DNA of 64,000 nucleotides from JASLDZ01 sp964244065 (lineage in GTDB: Bacteria; Pseudomonadota; Alphaproteobacteria; Caulobacterales; Caulobacteraceae): NCBI GenBank assembly GCA_964244065.1, contig CAXTHH010000001.1, positions 1 through 64,000 on the forward strand, given 5' to 3'. Position numbers and translations under genes: made by a program. Positions 19,769 to 28,754 of the stretch are shown in pieces; the first letter of the stretch is position 1, and every line of letters begins with the position of its first letter. The notes beneath the pieces are model-generated. The model ran no database searches. It was not told the DNA's origin and was given only the letters and a program-made list of their open reading frames with translations.

Positions 19769-21397
19769 TCACGCCAGCGCCTTGGCCTTGCGTCCCTTCG
19801 GCTTGCCGCCCGTCTGCGAGGGGCGGGCGCCCTGCCTCGCGCGGTCGAGGACGAAGCGGGCGTAGTCGTCCATGTCGCCGGCGAATGGGGCCACCGTGCC
19901 GTCGGCGGCGAGCCACAGGCGGTCGGCCACCAGCTCCATCAGCGAGCGGTCGTGGGTGATCAGGATCACCGCGCCCTCGTAGTCGTTCAGCGCGTCCAAG
20001 AGGGCGCGGCGGCTGTCGATGTCCAGGTGGTTGGTGGGCTCGTCGAGGATCAGCAGGTGCGGGGCCTCCAGCGCGACGAGGTTGAGCAGCAGCCGCGCGC
20101 GCTCGCCGCCGGACAGGTCGGCGACGGTGGTCTCCTGCTTGTCGAAGCCGATGCCCCACTGCGCCAGGCGCGAGCGGCGGGAGTTCTCCGACGCGTCCTT
20201 CAGGGCGCGGCGGATGATGTCCAGCGGCGTGTCGGCCGGGTCCATGGCCTCGATCTGGTGCTGGTGGAACCAGCCCACCTTGATCCGCGCCTCGCGGTGC
20301 ATGTGGCCGCCGGCGATGGACAGGGCGCCCGCCGCCATCTTGGCGAAGGTGGACTTGCCGGCGCCGTTCACGCCCAGGAGGCCGATGCGATCGTCCACGT
20401 CCATGCGCAGGTTCAGGCCGCGCAACACGGGCTCGGCGCCGTAGCCGACCTCCGCGCCCTCCAGGCTCAGCAGGGGCGGGGCCAGCGGGCGGGCGGGGGA
20501 GGGGAGCAGGAAGGGGGCGACGCGCTCGGAGGCGATCTCCGCCACCGGCGCGAGCTTGGCCAGGCGCTTGACCCGGCTCTGCGCCTGCGCCGCCTTTGAC
20601 GCCTTGGCCTTGAAGCGGTCGATGAAGCTCTGCAGGTGCTCGCGCTCGGCGTCCTGCTTGGCGCGGGTGGCGGCCTGCAGCCGCGTCTTCTCGGCCAGCA
20701 TCCGCTCGAAGTCGTCGTAGCCGCCCGTGTAGAGCTCCAGCTTGCCCGCGCGGAAGTGCAGGATGTGGCTGACCGAGCTGTTCAGGAGCTCGCGGTCGTG
20801 GCTGATGATCAGGGCGGTGTGCGGGTACTTCTTGAGCCGCGCCTCCAGCCACATGGCGCCCTCGAGGTCGAGGTAGTTGGTCGGCTCGTCCAGCAGCAGC
20901 AGGTCGGGCTCGGCGAACAGGGCGGCGGCCAGGGCCACGCGCATGCGCCAGCCGCCGGAGAACTCGGCCATCGCCCGGTCGAGGTCGGGGGTGGAGAAGC
21001 CCAGGCCGGCCAGGATCTCGGCGGCGCGGGCGGGGGCCCGGTCGGCGTCGATCTCGATCAGGCGGGTCCAGATGTCGCCCATGCGCTCGGGCTCGGCGGC
21101 ATCCAACTCGGCGAGCAAGGCCGCGCGCTCGACGTCGGCCTCCAGGATGGTGTCGATCAGGCTGACGGGGGTGGCCGGGTGCTCCTGCGCCACGGCGGCG
21201 ACGCGGGCGGCGCGGGGCAGGTCGATGCTGCCGCCGTCGAGCTGCAGCTCGCCCAGGATCAGCTTGAACAGGGTGGACTTGCCGACGCCGTTGCGGCCCG
21301 CGAGCCCCACCTTGGCGCCGGGCGGCACGGTGACGGAGGCGCCGTCGAAGAAGCGCCGCCCCCAGGCGTTGAACACGATCCCGTCGATCTGGAGCAT
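19769..21397 (-). CDS. ABC-F family ATP-binding cassette protein
   Basis: Soluble 542-residue protein with two ATP-binding domains and no membrane segment, as in ABC-F translation factors (Uup/YheS/EttA group). Domain 1 has Walker A GRNGVGKST, signature FSGGWRMRVALA and Walker B LLLLDEPTNYLD. Domain 2 has GVNGAGKST, LSGGERARLLLN and LLILDEPTNHLD, with H-switch residues in ISHDRELL and ITHDRSLM. The charged helical linker around 240-290 matches the P-site tRNA interaction motif region. Members bind the ribosomal E site and relieve stalling, and some give antibiotic resistance. Which subfamily this is cannot be fixed by eye, though the short C-terminal tail after the second domain (ending KGRKAKALA) favours a YheS-like protein. 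Confidence 0.92.
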   Translation of the reverse strand: MLQIDGIVFNAWGRRFFDGASVTVPPGAKVGLAGRNGVGKSTLFKLILGELQLDGGSIDLPRAARVAAVAQEHPATPVSLIDTILEADVERAALLAELDAAEPERMGDIWTRLIEIDADRAPARAAEILAGLGFSTPDLDRAMAEFSGGWRMRVALAAALFAEPDLLLLDEPTNYLDLEGAMWLEARLKKYPHTALIISHDRELLNSSVSHILHFRAGKLELYTGGYDDFERMLAEKTRLQAATRAKQDAEREHLQSFIDRFKAKASKAAQAQSRVKRLAKLAPVAEIASERVAPFLLPSPARPLAPPLLSLEGAEVGYGAEPVLRGLNLRMDVDDRIGLLGVNGAGKSTFAKMAAGALSIAGGHMHREARIKVGWFHQHQIEAMDPADTPLDIIRRALKDASENSRRSRLAQWGIGFDKQETTVADLSGGERARLLLNLVALEAPHLLILDEPTNHLDIDSRRALLDALNDYEGAVILITHDRSLMELVADRLWLAADGTVAPFAGDMDDYARFVLDRARQGARPSQTGGKPKGRKAKALA

Positions 21398-21585
21398 GCC
21401 AGCCTCCCGCGCGGCTGACGCCCGACCTCGCCGGTCCTGCGCCGACGTGGCCGCGTCTAGGCAAGGCGGGCGTGCGGCGCAAGCGCAGCGGCGCTCGCAG
21501 CCGAGCCCCTACACAGGTAGGCTGCCGCGCAGGCGACCGTCGCCCTCGCGCCTCCCGGCGCTGGCGGGCGACGGCGGGGGACCGC

Positions 21586-22932
21586 ATGACCAAGCTCCGT
21601 TCCAGACTCGCCCGCGCCGCCGCGCTGGCGCTGGTGGTGGCCCCAAGCAGCGGCTTTGCGCAGCCCGCCGCGCCGCCGCCGCAGTTCCCGCCGGGGCCGG
21701 ACTATCCGGGCGTGGCCGGTTCGGCGGCGGAGAACGCGCGCGTGACGGCCCTGTGCGGGCGCAACCGCAACGCGGAAGACGGCTATGCGCCGACGCCCGC
21801 CTTCCCCGGCCAGACCCGCGCGCCGATCGTGCAGGGCCGCCAGGGCTATGCGGTGGAGACCGTCGCCAGGATCGACCGGCCGTTCGGCATGGACTTCCTG
21901 CCCGACGGCCGGATGATCGTCAGCTTCCGGGGCGGCGGCATGCGCCTGGTGACGCGCGAGGGCGTCGTCTCCGAGCCCCTGGAGGGCGTGCCGGCGGTGG
22001 TGAACCCGCGCCTGGGCTCGGGCATGTACGACGTGATCGTGGACCGCGAATTCGCGCGCAATCGCACGATCTACTTCACCTATCACACCAAGTTCGCGCA
22101 GGACGCGGCGGCCATGGGCCGGATCGCCAGCGCGAAGCTCTCCGCCGACGGTCGCCGGCTGGAGGAGGTGAAGACGCTGCGCGAGGGCGCCGACATCCAG
22201 CCGCGCCGCGTGGTGCAGGCGCGCGACCGCACGCTGCTGGTCATGTCGGCCGGCGACCTGGCCGACGTGGGGCCGGACCCGCAGACGCTGTCGAGCCAGG
22301 CCGGCAAGGTGCTGCGCATCAACGCGGACGGGACGATCCCGCGCGACAACCCCTTCGTCTCCACGCCGGGCGCGAACCCGGCCGTCTGGGCGCTGGGCTT
22401 CCGGGACATCCACGCCGCCCTGGTCGATCCCACCTCCGGCGAGCTGTGGATCGGGGAGAACACGCCGCGCGGCGGGGACGAGCTGAACATCGTCCGCAAG
22501 GGCCGCAACTACGGCCTGCCGGTGATCAGCTACGGCCGGCAGAACAACGGCGCGCTGATCAACGGCGGCAAGACGCAGCAGGCCGGCATGGAGCAGCCGC
22601 TCTACTGGTGGACGCCCTCGATCGCGCCCTCCGGCATGGCGCGGTACACGGGCCGGGCGTTCCCGGCGTGGCGGGGCAGCCTGTTCCTGGGCGCCATGTC
22701 GGGCGCTCAGCTGGTGCGGCTGGAGATGAAGGGCGAGCGGGTGGTGGGCGAGGAGAAGCTGCTGCTCGACCGCTGCCAGCGCCTCAAAGTGGTCAAGCAG
22801 GGGCCGGACGGCGACCTCTACCTGCTCACCGACGAGATCGCGCCCAAGCCGAACGAGATCCTGCGCCTCGTCCCCGCCCGCGCGCCGCCGGCGCGGCGGA
22901 TGGCGCCGCCGCCGGCCGCGCCCGCGCCCTGA
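21586..22932 (+). CDS. PQQ-dependent sugar dehydrogenase (YliI/glucose-sorbosone dehydrogenase family)
   Basis: Periplasmic six-bladed beta-propeller enzyme of 448 residues that oxidises aldose sugars, using PQQ in characterised members. The ATG at 21586 follows a GGGGG run and begins a signal peptide (MTKLRSRLARAAALALVVAP). Family landmarks are RPFGMDFLPDGRMIVSFRGG, the later blades GKVLRINADGTIPRDNPF and PAVWALGFRDIHAALVDP, GELWIGENTPRGGDELNIV and SIAPSGMARYTG. No PQQ synthesis genes are in the window. The C-terminal tail is unusually rich in Pro and Ala. It is divergent from the ABC-F gene. Confidence 0.9.
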   Translation: MTKLRSRLARAAALALVVAPSSGFAQPAAPPPQFPPGPDYPGVAGSAAENARVTALCGRNRNAEDGYAPTPAFPGQTRAPIVQGRQGYAVETVARIDRPFGMDFLPDGRMIVSFRGGGMRLVTREGVVSEPLEGVPAVVNPRLGSGMYDVIVDREFARNRTIYFTYHTKFAQDAAAMGRIASAKLSADGRRLEEVKTLREGADIQPRRVVQARDRTLLVMSAGDLADVGPDPQTLSSQAGKVLRINADGTIPRDNPFVSTPGANPAVWALGFRDIHAALVDPTSGELWIGENTPRGGDELNIVRKGRNYGLPVISYGRQNNGALINGGKTQQAGMEQPLYWWTPSIAPSGMARYTGRAFPAWRGSLFLGAMSGAQLVRLEMKGERVVGEEKLLLDRCQRLKVVKQGPDGDLYLLTDEIAPKPNEILRLVPARAPPARRMAPPPAAPAP

Positions 22933-22942
22933 GGCTGCGGAC

Positions 22943-23134
22943 TCAGCCGGCGGAGCTGGTCCGGAGCGGCTGGGCCAGGTGAGCCTGCGGCTTGCTCCAT
23001 TCGTGCACCTGGCCGCAGCTGGTGCAGCGGAAGCGGCCGTTGAAGTCGGTCGCCTCGAACTGCGCTGCGGTGGCGTGCTGGCCCGTGCTGACGGGCTCCC
23101 GGGTGGTCGGGCAGGGGGTCAGGATCACGGACAT
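22943..23134 (-). CDS. Small protein with a zinc-ribbon-like CxxC
   Basis: A 63-residue protein. The segment FNGRFRCTSCGQVHEWSKPQ has a CxxC (Cys37, Cys40) plus His44, with a further Cys8 near the start, so a small metal-binding knuckle is plausible. No named family is recognised. It ends 10 bases past the convergent sugar dehydrogenase and is divergent from the next small membrane protein. The coherent Cys pattern and own start make it more likely real than a shadow frame. Confidence 0.6.
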   Translation of the reverse strand: MSVILTPCPTTREPVSTGQHATAAQFEATDFNGRFRCTSCGQVHEWSKPQAHLAQPLRTSSAG

Positions 23135-23250
23135 GCGCCCTCAACGTGCGAAGCGGCCTTCCGGGGGCGCCGCCCGGCTTGCGCGGGCGGCGACCGCGGC
23201 TACCGTGCCCCGGCGCGCCCTCTTCCGCGCGGCCGGAGTCCCTGCGAACC

Positions 23251-23619
23251 ATGACCGACCACCCGGCCGAGGCGCCGCTCCGCCAGGCGTGGCGCGTCGT
23301 CGAGGAGACCGCGAATCGCGCGGCGGCGCCCTCTTCGCCCGCCCGCCCGCCCGCCCCTGGCGACCGCCTGCCGCAGCGGGAGGCGGACGGGACGGCCGGG
23401 CTCGCGGCGGGGCCGCGCTCGGGCGGGATCGCCTCGTGGCTGGATCGCACCTGGGGCCAGATCCTGGCCTTCGGCGCGGCGGGCCTGCTGTTCCCCTTCG
23501 CCCTGAGCGGGCAGGACGGCTCGGTCGCCGCGGTGGTGCTGGTCTGCGCCCTGCTGGCCACCGGCGTGGCCCTGCGCGCCCTCGGCGTCTGGCGCCTGCG
23601 CACCCGCCACGGGCTGTAG
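23251..23619 (+). CDS. Small two-helix membrane protein, unknown function
   Basis: A 122-residue protein from the ATG at 23251. The first 65 residues are hydrophilic and Ala/Pro-rich (MTDHPAEAPLRQAWRVVEE onward). They are followed by two transmembrane helices (ILAFGAAGLLFPFALSG and SVAAVVLVCALLATGVALRA) and a basic end (WRLRTRHGL). The arrangement predicts a hairpin with both ends in the cytoplasm. I do not recognise the family. It converges on the cobS end with only 12 bases between. Confidence 0.6.
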   Translation: MTDHPAEAPLRQAWRVVEETANRAAAPSSPARPPAPGDRLPQREADGTAGLAAGPRSGGIASWLDRTWGQILAFGAAGLLFPFALSGQDGSVAAVVLVCALLATGVALRALGVWRLRTRHGL

Positions 23620-23631
23620 GCGCGGCTCCGG

Positions 23632-24378
23632 TCAGAGCGCGGCCGCCAGCAGGATCAGCACCTCCGCCGCCTGCTCGGCGGCGCCCAGCACGTCGCCGGT
23701 GTGACCGCCGAAGGCGCGCCGCGCCGCCGACGCCACGGCCAGGGCGGCGAGCGCGGCGAGGACCAGCCCGGCCGCCGCCGCGCCGCCGCCCAGGAGCGCC
23801 AGGGGCGCGGCGCCGGTGAGCAGGGCGAAGGCGAGCTCTGCGGGGCGGGGCCGCGCCTCGCCCGCCCGGCCCTTGGCGGAGGCGCCGGCGTAGGGCGTCG
23901 CCGCCATCACCGCCGCCGCCGCCGCCCGCGCCCCCGCGTGGGCGGCGAGGAGGGCCAGGGCGCCGGTGCGCACGTCCACCTGCGCCAGGGCGGCGATCTT
24001 GAGCGCCGTGATCAGCACCAACGCCAGCGCGCCCCAGGCGCCGACGCGACTGTCCTTCATGATCTCCAGCCGACGCTCCCGCGAGCCGCCGCCCAGGGCG
24101 TCCACGGTGTCGGCCAGCCCGTCCTCGTGCAGCGCGCCGGTGAGGAGGGCGGAGGTCGCCACTGCGAGCACGGCGGCGACCAGGGGCGACCAGACCGTGC
24201 TGGCGAGCGCCCAGACGACGGCCGCCGCCGCGCCCACCAGCAGGCCCACGAGCGGGAAGAAGCGGGAGGCGCGGGCCGGGTCCCCGGGGTCGAAGTGCGA
24301 GGCGGGGGGCAGCGGGATGCGGGTCAGGAAGCGCAGCGCCGTCAGCAGCAGCTCCACCTGGCGCCGTAGGCTGCTCAC
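23632..24378 (-). CDS. cobS: Adenosylcobinamide-GDP ribazoletransferase (cobalamin synthase)
   Basis: Membrane enzyme of 248 residues that joins adenosylcobinamide-GDP to alpha-ribazole (phosphate), the last assembly step of cobalamin. Family landmarks are LTALRFLTRIPLP near the N terminus, FFPLVGLLVGAAAA, and the active-site motif LHEDGLADTVDALGGG with its acidic residues, then RLEIMKDSRVGAWG. The remainder is strongly hydrophobic. The GTG start at 24378 overlaps the cobT stop as GTGA, so the pair is translationally coupled. It is the last gene of the riboswitch-led operon. Confidence 0.94.
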   Translation of the reverse strand: MSSLRRQVELLLTALRFLTRIPLPPASHFDPGDPARASRFFPLVGLLVGAAAAVVWALASTVWSPLVAAVLAVATSALLTGALHEDGLADTVDALGGGSRERRLEIMKDSRVGAWGALALVLITALKIAALAQVDVRTGALALLAAHAGARAAAAAVMAATPYAGASAKGRAGEARPRPAELAFALLTGAAPLALLGGGAAAAGLVLAALAALAVASAARRAFGGHTGDVLGAAEQAAEVLILLAAAL

Positions 24379-25415
24379 AGTCGGCCCGCGAGCACGTCGT
24401 CCAGCGTCGCCACCTGGGTGAGCAGGGCGGCCGCGGCGCGCAGCAGGGGCGCGGCCAGCACGGCGCCCGTGCCCTCGCCCAGGCGCAGGTCGAGGGCCAG
24501 CAGGGGCTCGGCGCCGATCCCGGACAGGAGGCCGCCGTGGCCGTGCTCGGCGCCGCGGTGGGCGTGGATCAGATAGGGGCGGACGTCCGGCGCCAGCCGC
24601 TCGGCGACCAGGGCGGCGGCGGTGGAGATGAAGCCGTCCACCAGCACCGCCCGGCGCTCGGCCGCCGCGCCCAGCGCCGCGCCGGCCATCATGGCGATCT
24701 CCAGGCCGCCGTACTCGCAGAGCACGGCGAAGGGCTCGGTCGCGTCCGTGCGGGCGGCTGCGCGGGCGAGCACGGCGCGCTTGTGCGCCAGGCCCTCCGG
24801 CGAGCACCCCGCGCCGACGCCGATGCAGGCGTCCAGCGGGGCCGGGAGCAGGCGGTGCATGAGCAGGGCGGCCGACGAGGTGTTGCCGATGCCCATCTCG
24901 CCGAGCGCCAGGGCGTCGGCGCCCTCGCCGGCGGCGCGGCGACCCAGCGCTTCGCCCCGCCCGAGCGCCTCGGCGGCCTCGGCGGGGGTGAGAGCGGGTT
25001 CGGCGGCGGCGTTGCGCGTGCCGCGGCGCACCTTGGCGTCGATCAGCGCGGGGTGGGCGGGCAGGTCGGAGTCCACGCCCGCGTCGACCACGCGCACCTC
25101 CACCCCGCAGGCCCGGGCGAGGGCGTTCACGCTGGCGCGACCGGCCAGGAAGGTGGCGACCATCGCCCCCGTCACCGCCGAGGGATAGGCCGAGACGCCC
25201 TCCGCGGTCAGCCCGTGGTCGCCGGCGAAGACGTAGGCGGCCACCCGCTCCACCCGCGGGTCGGGCCGGTCCTGGATCAGCGCCAGCCGCACCGCGAGCG
25301 CCTCCAGCCGGCCGAGCGAGCCCGGCGGCTTGGCCAGCCCGTCCAGGCGCGCGCGCACGCGGCCGGCCAGCTGCGGGTCGATGCGGGGCAGTGCGGGGGG
25401 CATGTAGGCGGTCAC
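24375..25415 (-). CDS. cobT: Nicotinate-nucleotide--dimethylbenzimidazole phosphoribosyltransferase
   Basis: A 346-residue cytoplasmic enzyme, the usual CobT length. It activates the lower-ligand base by transferring phosphoribose from nicotinate mononucleotide, giving alpha-ribazole phosphate for CobS. Family features are the N-terminal LAKPPGSLGRLEALAVRLA, VFAGDHGLTAEGVSAYPSAV, the substrate-binding ALGEMGIGNTSSAALL, and the end ALDLRLGEGTGAVLAAPLL, where the Glu of GEG is the catalytic base in Salmonella CobT. It overlaps cobQ by four bases at its start and cobS by four at its end. No bluB (dimethylbenzimidazole synthesis) is seen in the window. Confidence 0.95.
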   Translation of the reverse strand: MTAYMPPALPRIDPQLAGRVRARLDGLAKPPGSLGRLEALAVRLALIQDRPDPRVERVAAYVFAGDHGLTAEGVSAYPSAVTGAMVATFLAGRASVNALARACGVEVRVVDAGVDSDLPAHPALIDAKVRRGTRNAAAEPALTPAEAAEALGRGEALGRRAAGEGADALALGEMGIGNTSSAALLMHRLLPAPLDACIGVGAGCSPEGLAHKRAVLARAAARTDATEPFAVLCEYGGLEIAMMAGAALGAAAERRAVLVDGFISTAAALVAERLAPDVRPYLIHAHRGAEHGHGGLLSGIGAEPLLALDLRLGEGTGAVLAAPLLRAAAALLTQVATLDDVLAGRL

Positions 25416-26872
25416 AGGCCGGCGATCTGCGCGATGGCGGCGATGTCGAGGGCGGCGGCGAGCCCGGCGGCCAACTCGTCGAGCGCGGCCTCCACCCGGA
25501 CGGAAGCGGCCACTCCGTCCGAACTCGCGCCCAGCGCCGACAGCAGCGCGACCCGGGCGCCCGGGGCGTCGAACAGCCCGTGCAGGTAGCAGCCGGCCAC
25601 GCGGCCCTCGGGCGACACGGCCCCGTCGGGCCGGCCGTCGTCCAGGCGGGCGAAGGGGCGCGCCAGGCCGGGGCCGGTGGTGCGGCCGGCGTGGATCTCG
25701 TAGGCGGCGAAGCGGGCGTCCGGCCGTTCGGCCAGGCCGCCGCTCACCTGGCGCAGCACCTTGTCGGCGGTGAGCACGGTCTCGACCTCCAGCAGGCCCA
25801 GGCCGTCGGCGGCGCCGGGCGGGCCCTCCACGCCCTGCGGGTCGCCCACGCGGCGGCCGAGCATCTGGTAGCCGCCGCAGACGCCCAGCACGCGCCCGCC
25901 CCGGCGGACGTGGGCGAGGAGGTCGATGTCCCAGCCCTCGCGCCGCACGAAGGCGAGGTCGGCCAGGGTGGCCTTGGAGCCCGGCAGGATCACGAGGTCG
26001 GCGTCGCCGGGCAGGGCGTCGCCGGGCCGCACCCAGCCGAAGTCCACCTCCGGCTCGGCGCGCAGGGCGTCGAAGTCGTCGAAGTTGGCGATGCGCGGGA
26101 ACAGCGGGGCGACGATGCGCACGCGCCCGCCGCCCGCCTGCGTACGGGCGAGCGCCACCGCGTCCTCGGCAGGCAGGCGCAGGGCGGCGCGCAGGTGCGG
26201 CGCGAGGCCCAGGTCGCGCCAGCCGGTGCGCTCGGCGATGACGCGGCGGCCGCCATCGAACAGCGTAGGATCACCGCGGAACCTGTTGACGATGAAGCCT
26301 TTTATCCGCGCCGCGTCCTCGGGCGGGAGGACGGCGTGGGCGCCCACCAGCTGGGCGATCACGTGCCCCCGGTCGATGTCGCCCACCAGGGCCACCGGCA
26401 GGTCGGCGGCGTGCGCGAAACCCATGTTGGCGATGTCGCCTGCGCGCAGGTTCACCTCGGCCGGGCTGCCGGCGCCCTCCACCAGCACGAGGTCGGCCTC
26501 GGCGGCGAGGACGCGGTAGCTCTCCAGCGCGAGGGGCAGCAGGGCGGCCTTGCGCGCCTGGTAATCGCGGGCGGACAGCGTGGCGTCCACGCGACCGCGC
26601 ACGACGACCTGCGCGCCCGTGTCGGTCTGCGGCTTCAGCAGCACCGGGTTCATGTGCACGGTGGGCGGGGTGCGGCAGGCGAGCGCCTGCACCGCCTGGG
26701 CGCGGCCGATCTCGCCGCCGTCGCTGGTGACGGCGGCGTTGTTGCTCATGTTCTGGGGCTTGAAGGGGCGCACCCGCAGGCCGCGGTCGGCGAACAGGCG
26801 GCAGAGGCCGGCCACCAGCGTGGACTTGCCCACGTCCGACCCGCAGCCCTGGATCATCAGCGCCGCCGGCAT
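25412..26872 (-). CDS. cobQ: Cobyric acid synthase
   Basis: Glutamine-dependent amidotransferase of 486 residues that amidates side chains b, d, e and g of adenosylcobyrinic a,c-diamide to give cobyric acid. The N-terminal dethiobiotin-synthetase-like domain has a modified P loop (QGCGSDVGKST) and VRPFKPQNMSNNAAV. The C-terminal class I glutaminase-like domain has VLGVCGGYQMLG with the nucleophile Cys and ends with CYLHGLFDAPGAR carrying the His. The ATG at 26872 lies inside the end of cbiB (16-base overlap), and a frame extension further upstream is only shadow sequence. It is the fourth gene of the operon. Confidence 0.95.
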   Translation of the reverse strand: MPAALMIQGCGSDVGKSTLVAGLCRLFADRGLRVRPFKPQNMSNNAAVTSDGGEIGRAQAVQALACRTPPTVHMNPVLLKPQTDTGAQVVVRGRVDATLSARDYQARKAALLPLALESYRVLAAEADLVLVEGAGSPAEVNLRAGDIANMGFAHAADLPVALVGDIDRGHVIAQLVGAHAVLPPEDAARIKGFIVNRFRGDPTLFDGGRRVIAERTGWRDLGLAPHLRAALRLPAEDAVALARTQAGGGRVRIVAPLFPRIANFDDFDALRAEPEVDFGWVRPGDALPGDADLVILPGSKATLADLAFVRREGWDIDLLAHVRRGGRVLGVCGGYQMLGRRVGDPQGVEGPPGAADGLGLLEVETVLTADKVLRQVSGGLAERPDARFAAYEIHAGRTTGPGLARPFARLDDGRPDGAVSPEGRVAGCYLHGLFDAPGARVALLSALGASSDGVAASVRVEAALDELAAGLAAALDIAAIAQIAGL

Positions 26873-27786
26873 GCGAGCGCCCCCACGCCGAGCCACAGGA
26901 GCGCCGTCGCGCCCAGGTACAGCCGCAGGCCGCGGCGCAGGTCGCGCGCCGTCGGCGGCGGGCCGTCGCCGAAGGTGGGACGCGCGTGCGCCTCGCCATC
27001 GTAGCGCGCCGGGCCGCCCAGGCGGACGCCGAGCGCGCCCGCCATCGCCGCCTCCGGCCAGCCGGCGTTGGGCGAGGCGTGGCCCGGCGCGTCGCGGCGC
27101 ATCGTGCGCCAGCCGCGTCCACCCGCGAGGCACAGCAGGCTCCCGGCGAGGCGCGCTGGCAGGAGGTTGGCGAGGTCGTCGAGTCGGGCGCTGGCCCAGC
27201 CGTAGGCGCGCCAGCGCGGCTCGCGGTGGCCGACCAGGCTGTCGGCGGTGTTGATGGCCTTGTAGGCGTAGAGGCCGGGCAGGCCGCCGGCCAGCAGCCA
27301 GGCGGCGGGGGCGACCACGCCGTCGCCGAAGCTTTCCGCCAGGCTCTCCAGGGCGGCGGCGGCCACGCCGGAGGCGTCCAGCGCGTGCGTGTCGCGGCCG
27401 ACGATGCGCGCCACCGCCGCGCGCGCGGCCGGCAGGTCGCCGGCCTCCAGCCGCCGCAGCACGGCGGCCACGTGGTCGTGCAGGCTGCGCTGGGCGAGGC
27501 CGAGCGTCGCGGCCGCGACCAGCAGCGGGGCGCCGCGGCCGCGCAGCGCGCGCGCGAGCCCGAGGCCGACGCTCGCGGCCAGGGCCGGGACGAGCAGGGC
27601 GGCGGCGACGCCGAGCGCGCGCCGCTGCGCCTCCGGCCGCTCCGGCGCATTCCAGCGGCGCTCCAGGGCGGAGATCAGGGCGGCGGGCAGGGCGACAGGG
27701 TGCGGCAGACGCCGGTGCAGGGCGTCGGGGTAGCCGGCCGCCGCCTCCGCCGCGAGCGCCGCCAGGGCGATCGTGGCGGTCCTCAT
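26857..27786 (-). CDS. cbiB: Adenosylcobinamide-phosphate synthase (CbiB; CobD in Pseudomonas naming)
   Basis: Integral membrane enzyme of 309 residues that attaches the aminopropanol (phosphate) arm to adenosylcobyric acid. Landmarks are GYPDALHRRLPHPVALPAAL at the N terminus, VARIVGRDTHALDASGVAAA, ESLAESFGDGVVAPAAWLLA, GLPGLYAYKAINTADSLVGH, and the Asp-rich WASARLDDLANLLPARL. The C terminus has the expected PNAGWPEAAMAGALGVRLGG. The start overlaps the decarboxylase gene by four bases and the end overlaps cobQ by 16. Confidence 0.94.
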   Translation of the reverse strand: MRTATIALAALAAEAAAGYPDALHRRLPHPVALPAALISALERRWNAPERPEAQRRALGVAAALLVPALAASVGLGLARALRGRGAPLLVAAATLGLAQRSLHDHVAAVLRRLEAGDLPAARAAVARIVGRDTHALDASGVAAAALESLAESFGDGVVAPAAWLLAGGLPGLYAYKAINTADSLVGHREPRWRAYGWASARLDDLANLLPARLAGSLLCLAGGRGWRTMRRDAPGHASPNAGWPEAAMAGALGVRLGGPARYDGEAHARPTFGDGPPPTARDLRRGLRLYLGATALLWLGVGALACRRR

Positions 27787-28745
27787 GCGGCGAGCGCCCG
27801 GGCGAGGCGGGCGCGCTCGCGGGCGCGGGGCAGGCCGAAGCGCAGCCGGTCCGGCCGGTCGGCGAAGGGGCGGGTGAGCACGCCGTGGGCGCAGAGGCGC
27901 GACCAGAGCGCCTGCGCGTCGGGCGCGCGGGCGAGGCGGAACAGCTCCGTGCCGCCGAGCACCTCCAGACCCGCGGCCGTGAGCAGGGCGTCCAGCGCCG
28001 CGACCGCGGCGGCCAGGCGCGGGCGGGCCGCCTCCAGCCAGGCGTCGTCCGCGTAGGCCGCGAGCCCGGCCGTCAGCGCCTCGGCCGAGACCGGCCAGTC
28101 GCCCACCGCCTCGCGCACCCGGTCGGCGAGCAGGGGCGGGGTGACGATGAAGCCCAGGCGCACGCCGGGCAGGCCGTAGGTCTTGCCGAACGATCGCAGC
28201 ACGCACACGGCCGGGTGGGCCGCGTCCGCCACGCTGCGGGCGGGATCCAGGTCGGCGAAGCTCTCGTCCACCACCAGCCAGCCGGCCCGCGCGTGCAGCC
28301 GGTCGGCCTCGGCGAGGAGGTCGGCGCGAGAGGTCTTACGGCCGTCCGGGTTGTTCGGGTTCACGACCACGATCGCATCCGCCCCGCCTTCCGCGAGCGG
28401 GACGCCCGCCGCCAGCCAGGCCTCGGCGTGGCCGCCGTAGGTGGGGCCGTCGATCCGCACCGACCTCGCGCCGAGCAGGCGGGGGAGCTGGCGCAGCCCC
28501 GCCTCCGCGCCCGGCACGGCGACGACGCGGTCGGGGTGCGCGCCGAACCGGCGGGCGGCGAGCGCCTCCAGCGCGGCGACGGCCTCCGGATCCGGCAGGC
28601 GGCGCAGGTCCGCCGCCCGGGCGCGGGGAGCGGGGTAGGGCCAGGGGTTCACGCCGGTGGACAGGTCGATCCAGGGGCGCGGCGCGTCCGGGAAGCCCAG
28701 CCGCGCCGCCCGGAGCCGTCCGCCGTGCCTGAGGAAGGTCTCCAC
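27783..28745 (-). CDS. cobD: Threonine-phosphate decarboxylase (CobD; CobC in Pseudomonas naming)
   Basis: PLP enzyme of 320 residues from the class I/II aminotransferase fold. It converts L-threonine phosphate to aminopropanol phosphate, the linker used by the next gene, cbiB. The start GGRLRAARLGFPDAPRPWID then LSTGVNPWPYP is typical of the family. The PLP lysine lies in VLRSFGKTYGLPGVRLGF, preceded by LVVDESFADLDP and VVNPNNPDG. It starts nine bases after the btuB stop. A generic histidinol-phosphate aminotransferase is the alternative, but the operon makes that unlikely. Confidence 0.92.
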   Translation of the reverse strand: METFLRHGGRLRAARLGFPDAPRPWIDLSTGVNPWPYPAPRARAADLRRLPDPEAVAALEALAARRFGAHPDRVVAVPGAEAGLRQLPRLLGARSVRIDGPTYGGHAEAWLAAGVPLAEGGADAIVVVNPNNPDGRKTSRADLLAEADRLHARAGWLVVDESFADLDPARSVADAAHPAVCVLRSFGKTYGLPGVRLGFIVTPPLLADRVREAVGDWPVSAEALTAGLAAYADDAWLEAARPRLAAAVAALDALLTAAGLEVLGGTELFRLARAPDAQALWSRLCAHGVLTRPFADRPDRLRFGLPRARERARLARALAA

Positions 28746-28754
28746 CGGGTCGCC

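Noticed and set aside
23632..24807. A longer start for cobS
   Set aside because: The extra 143 residues overlap cobT in a shadow frame. The GTG at 24378 overlapping the cobT stop gives the family-typical length.
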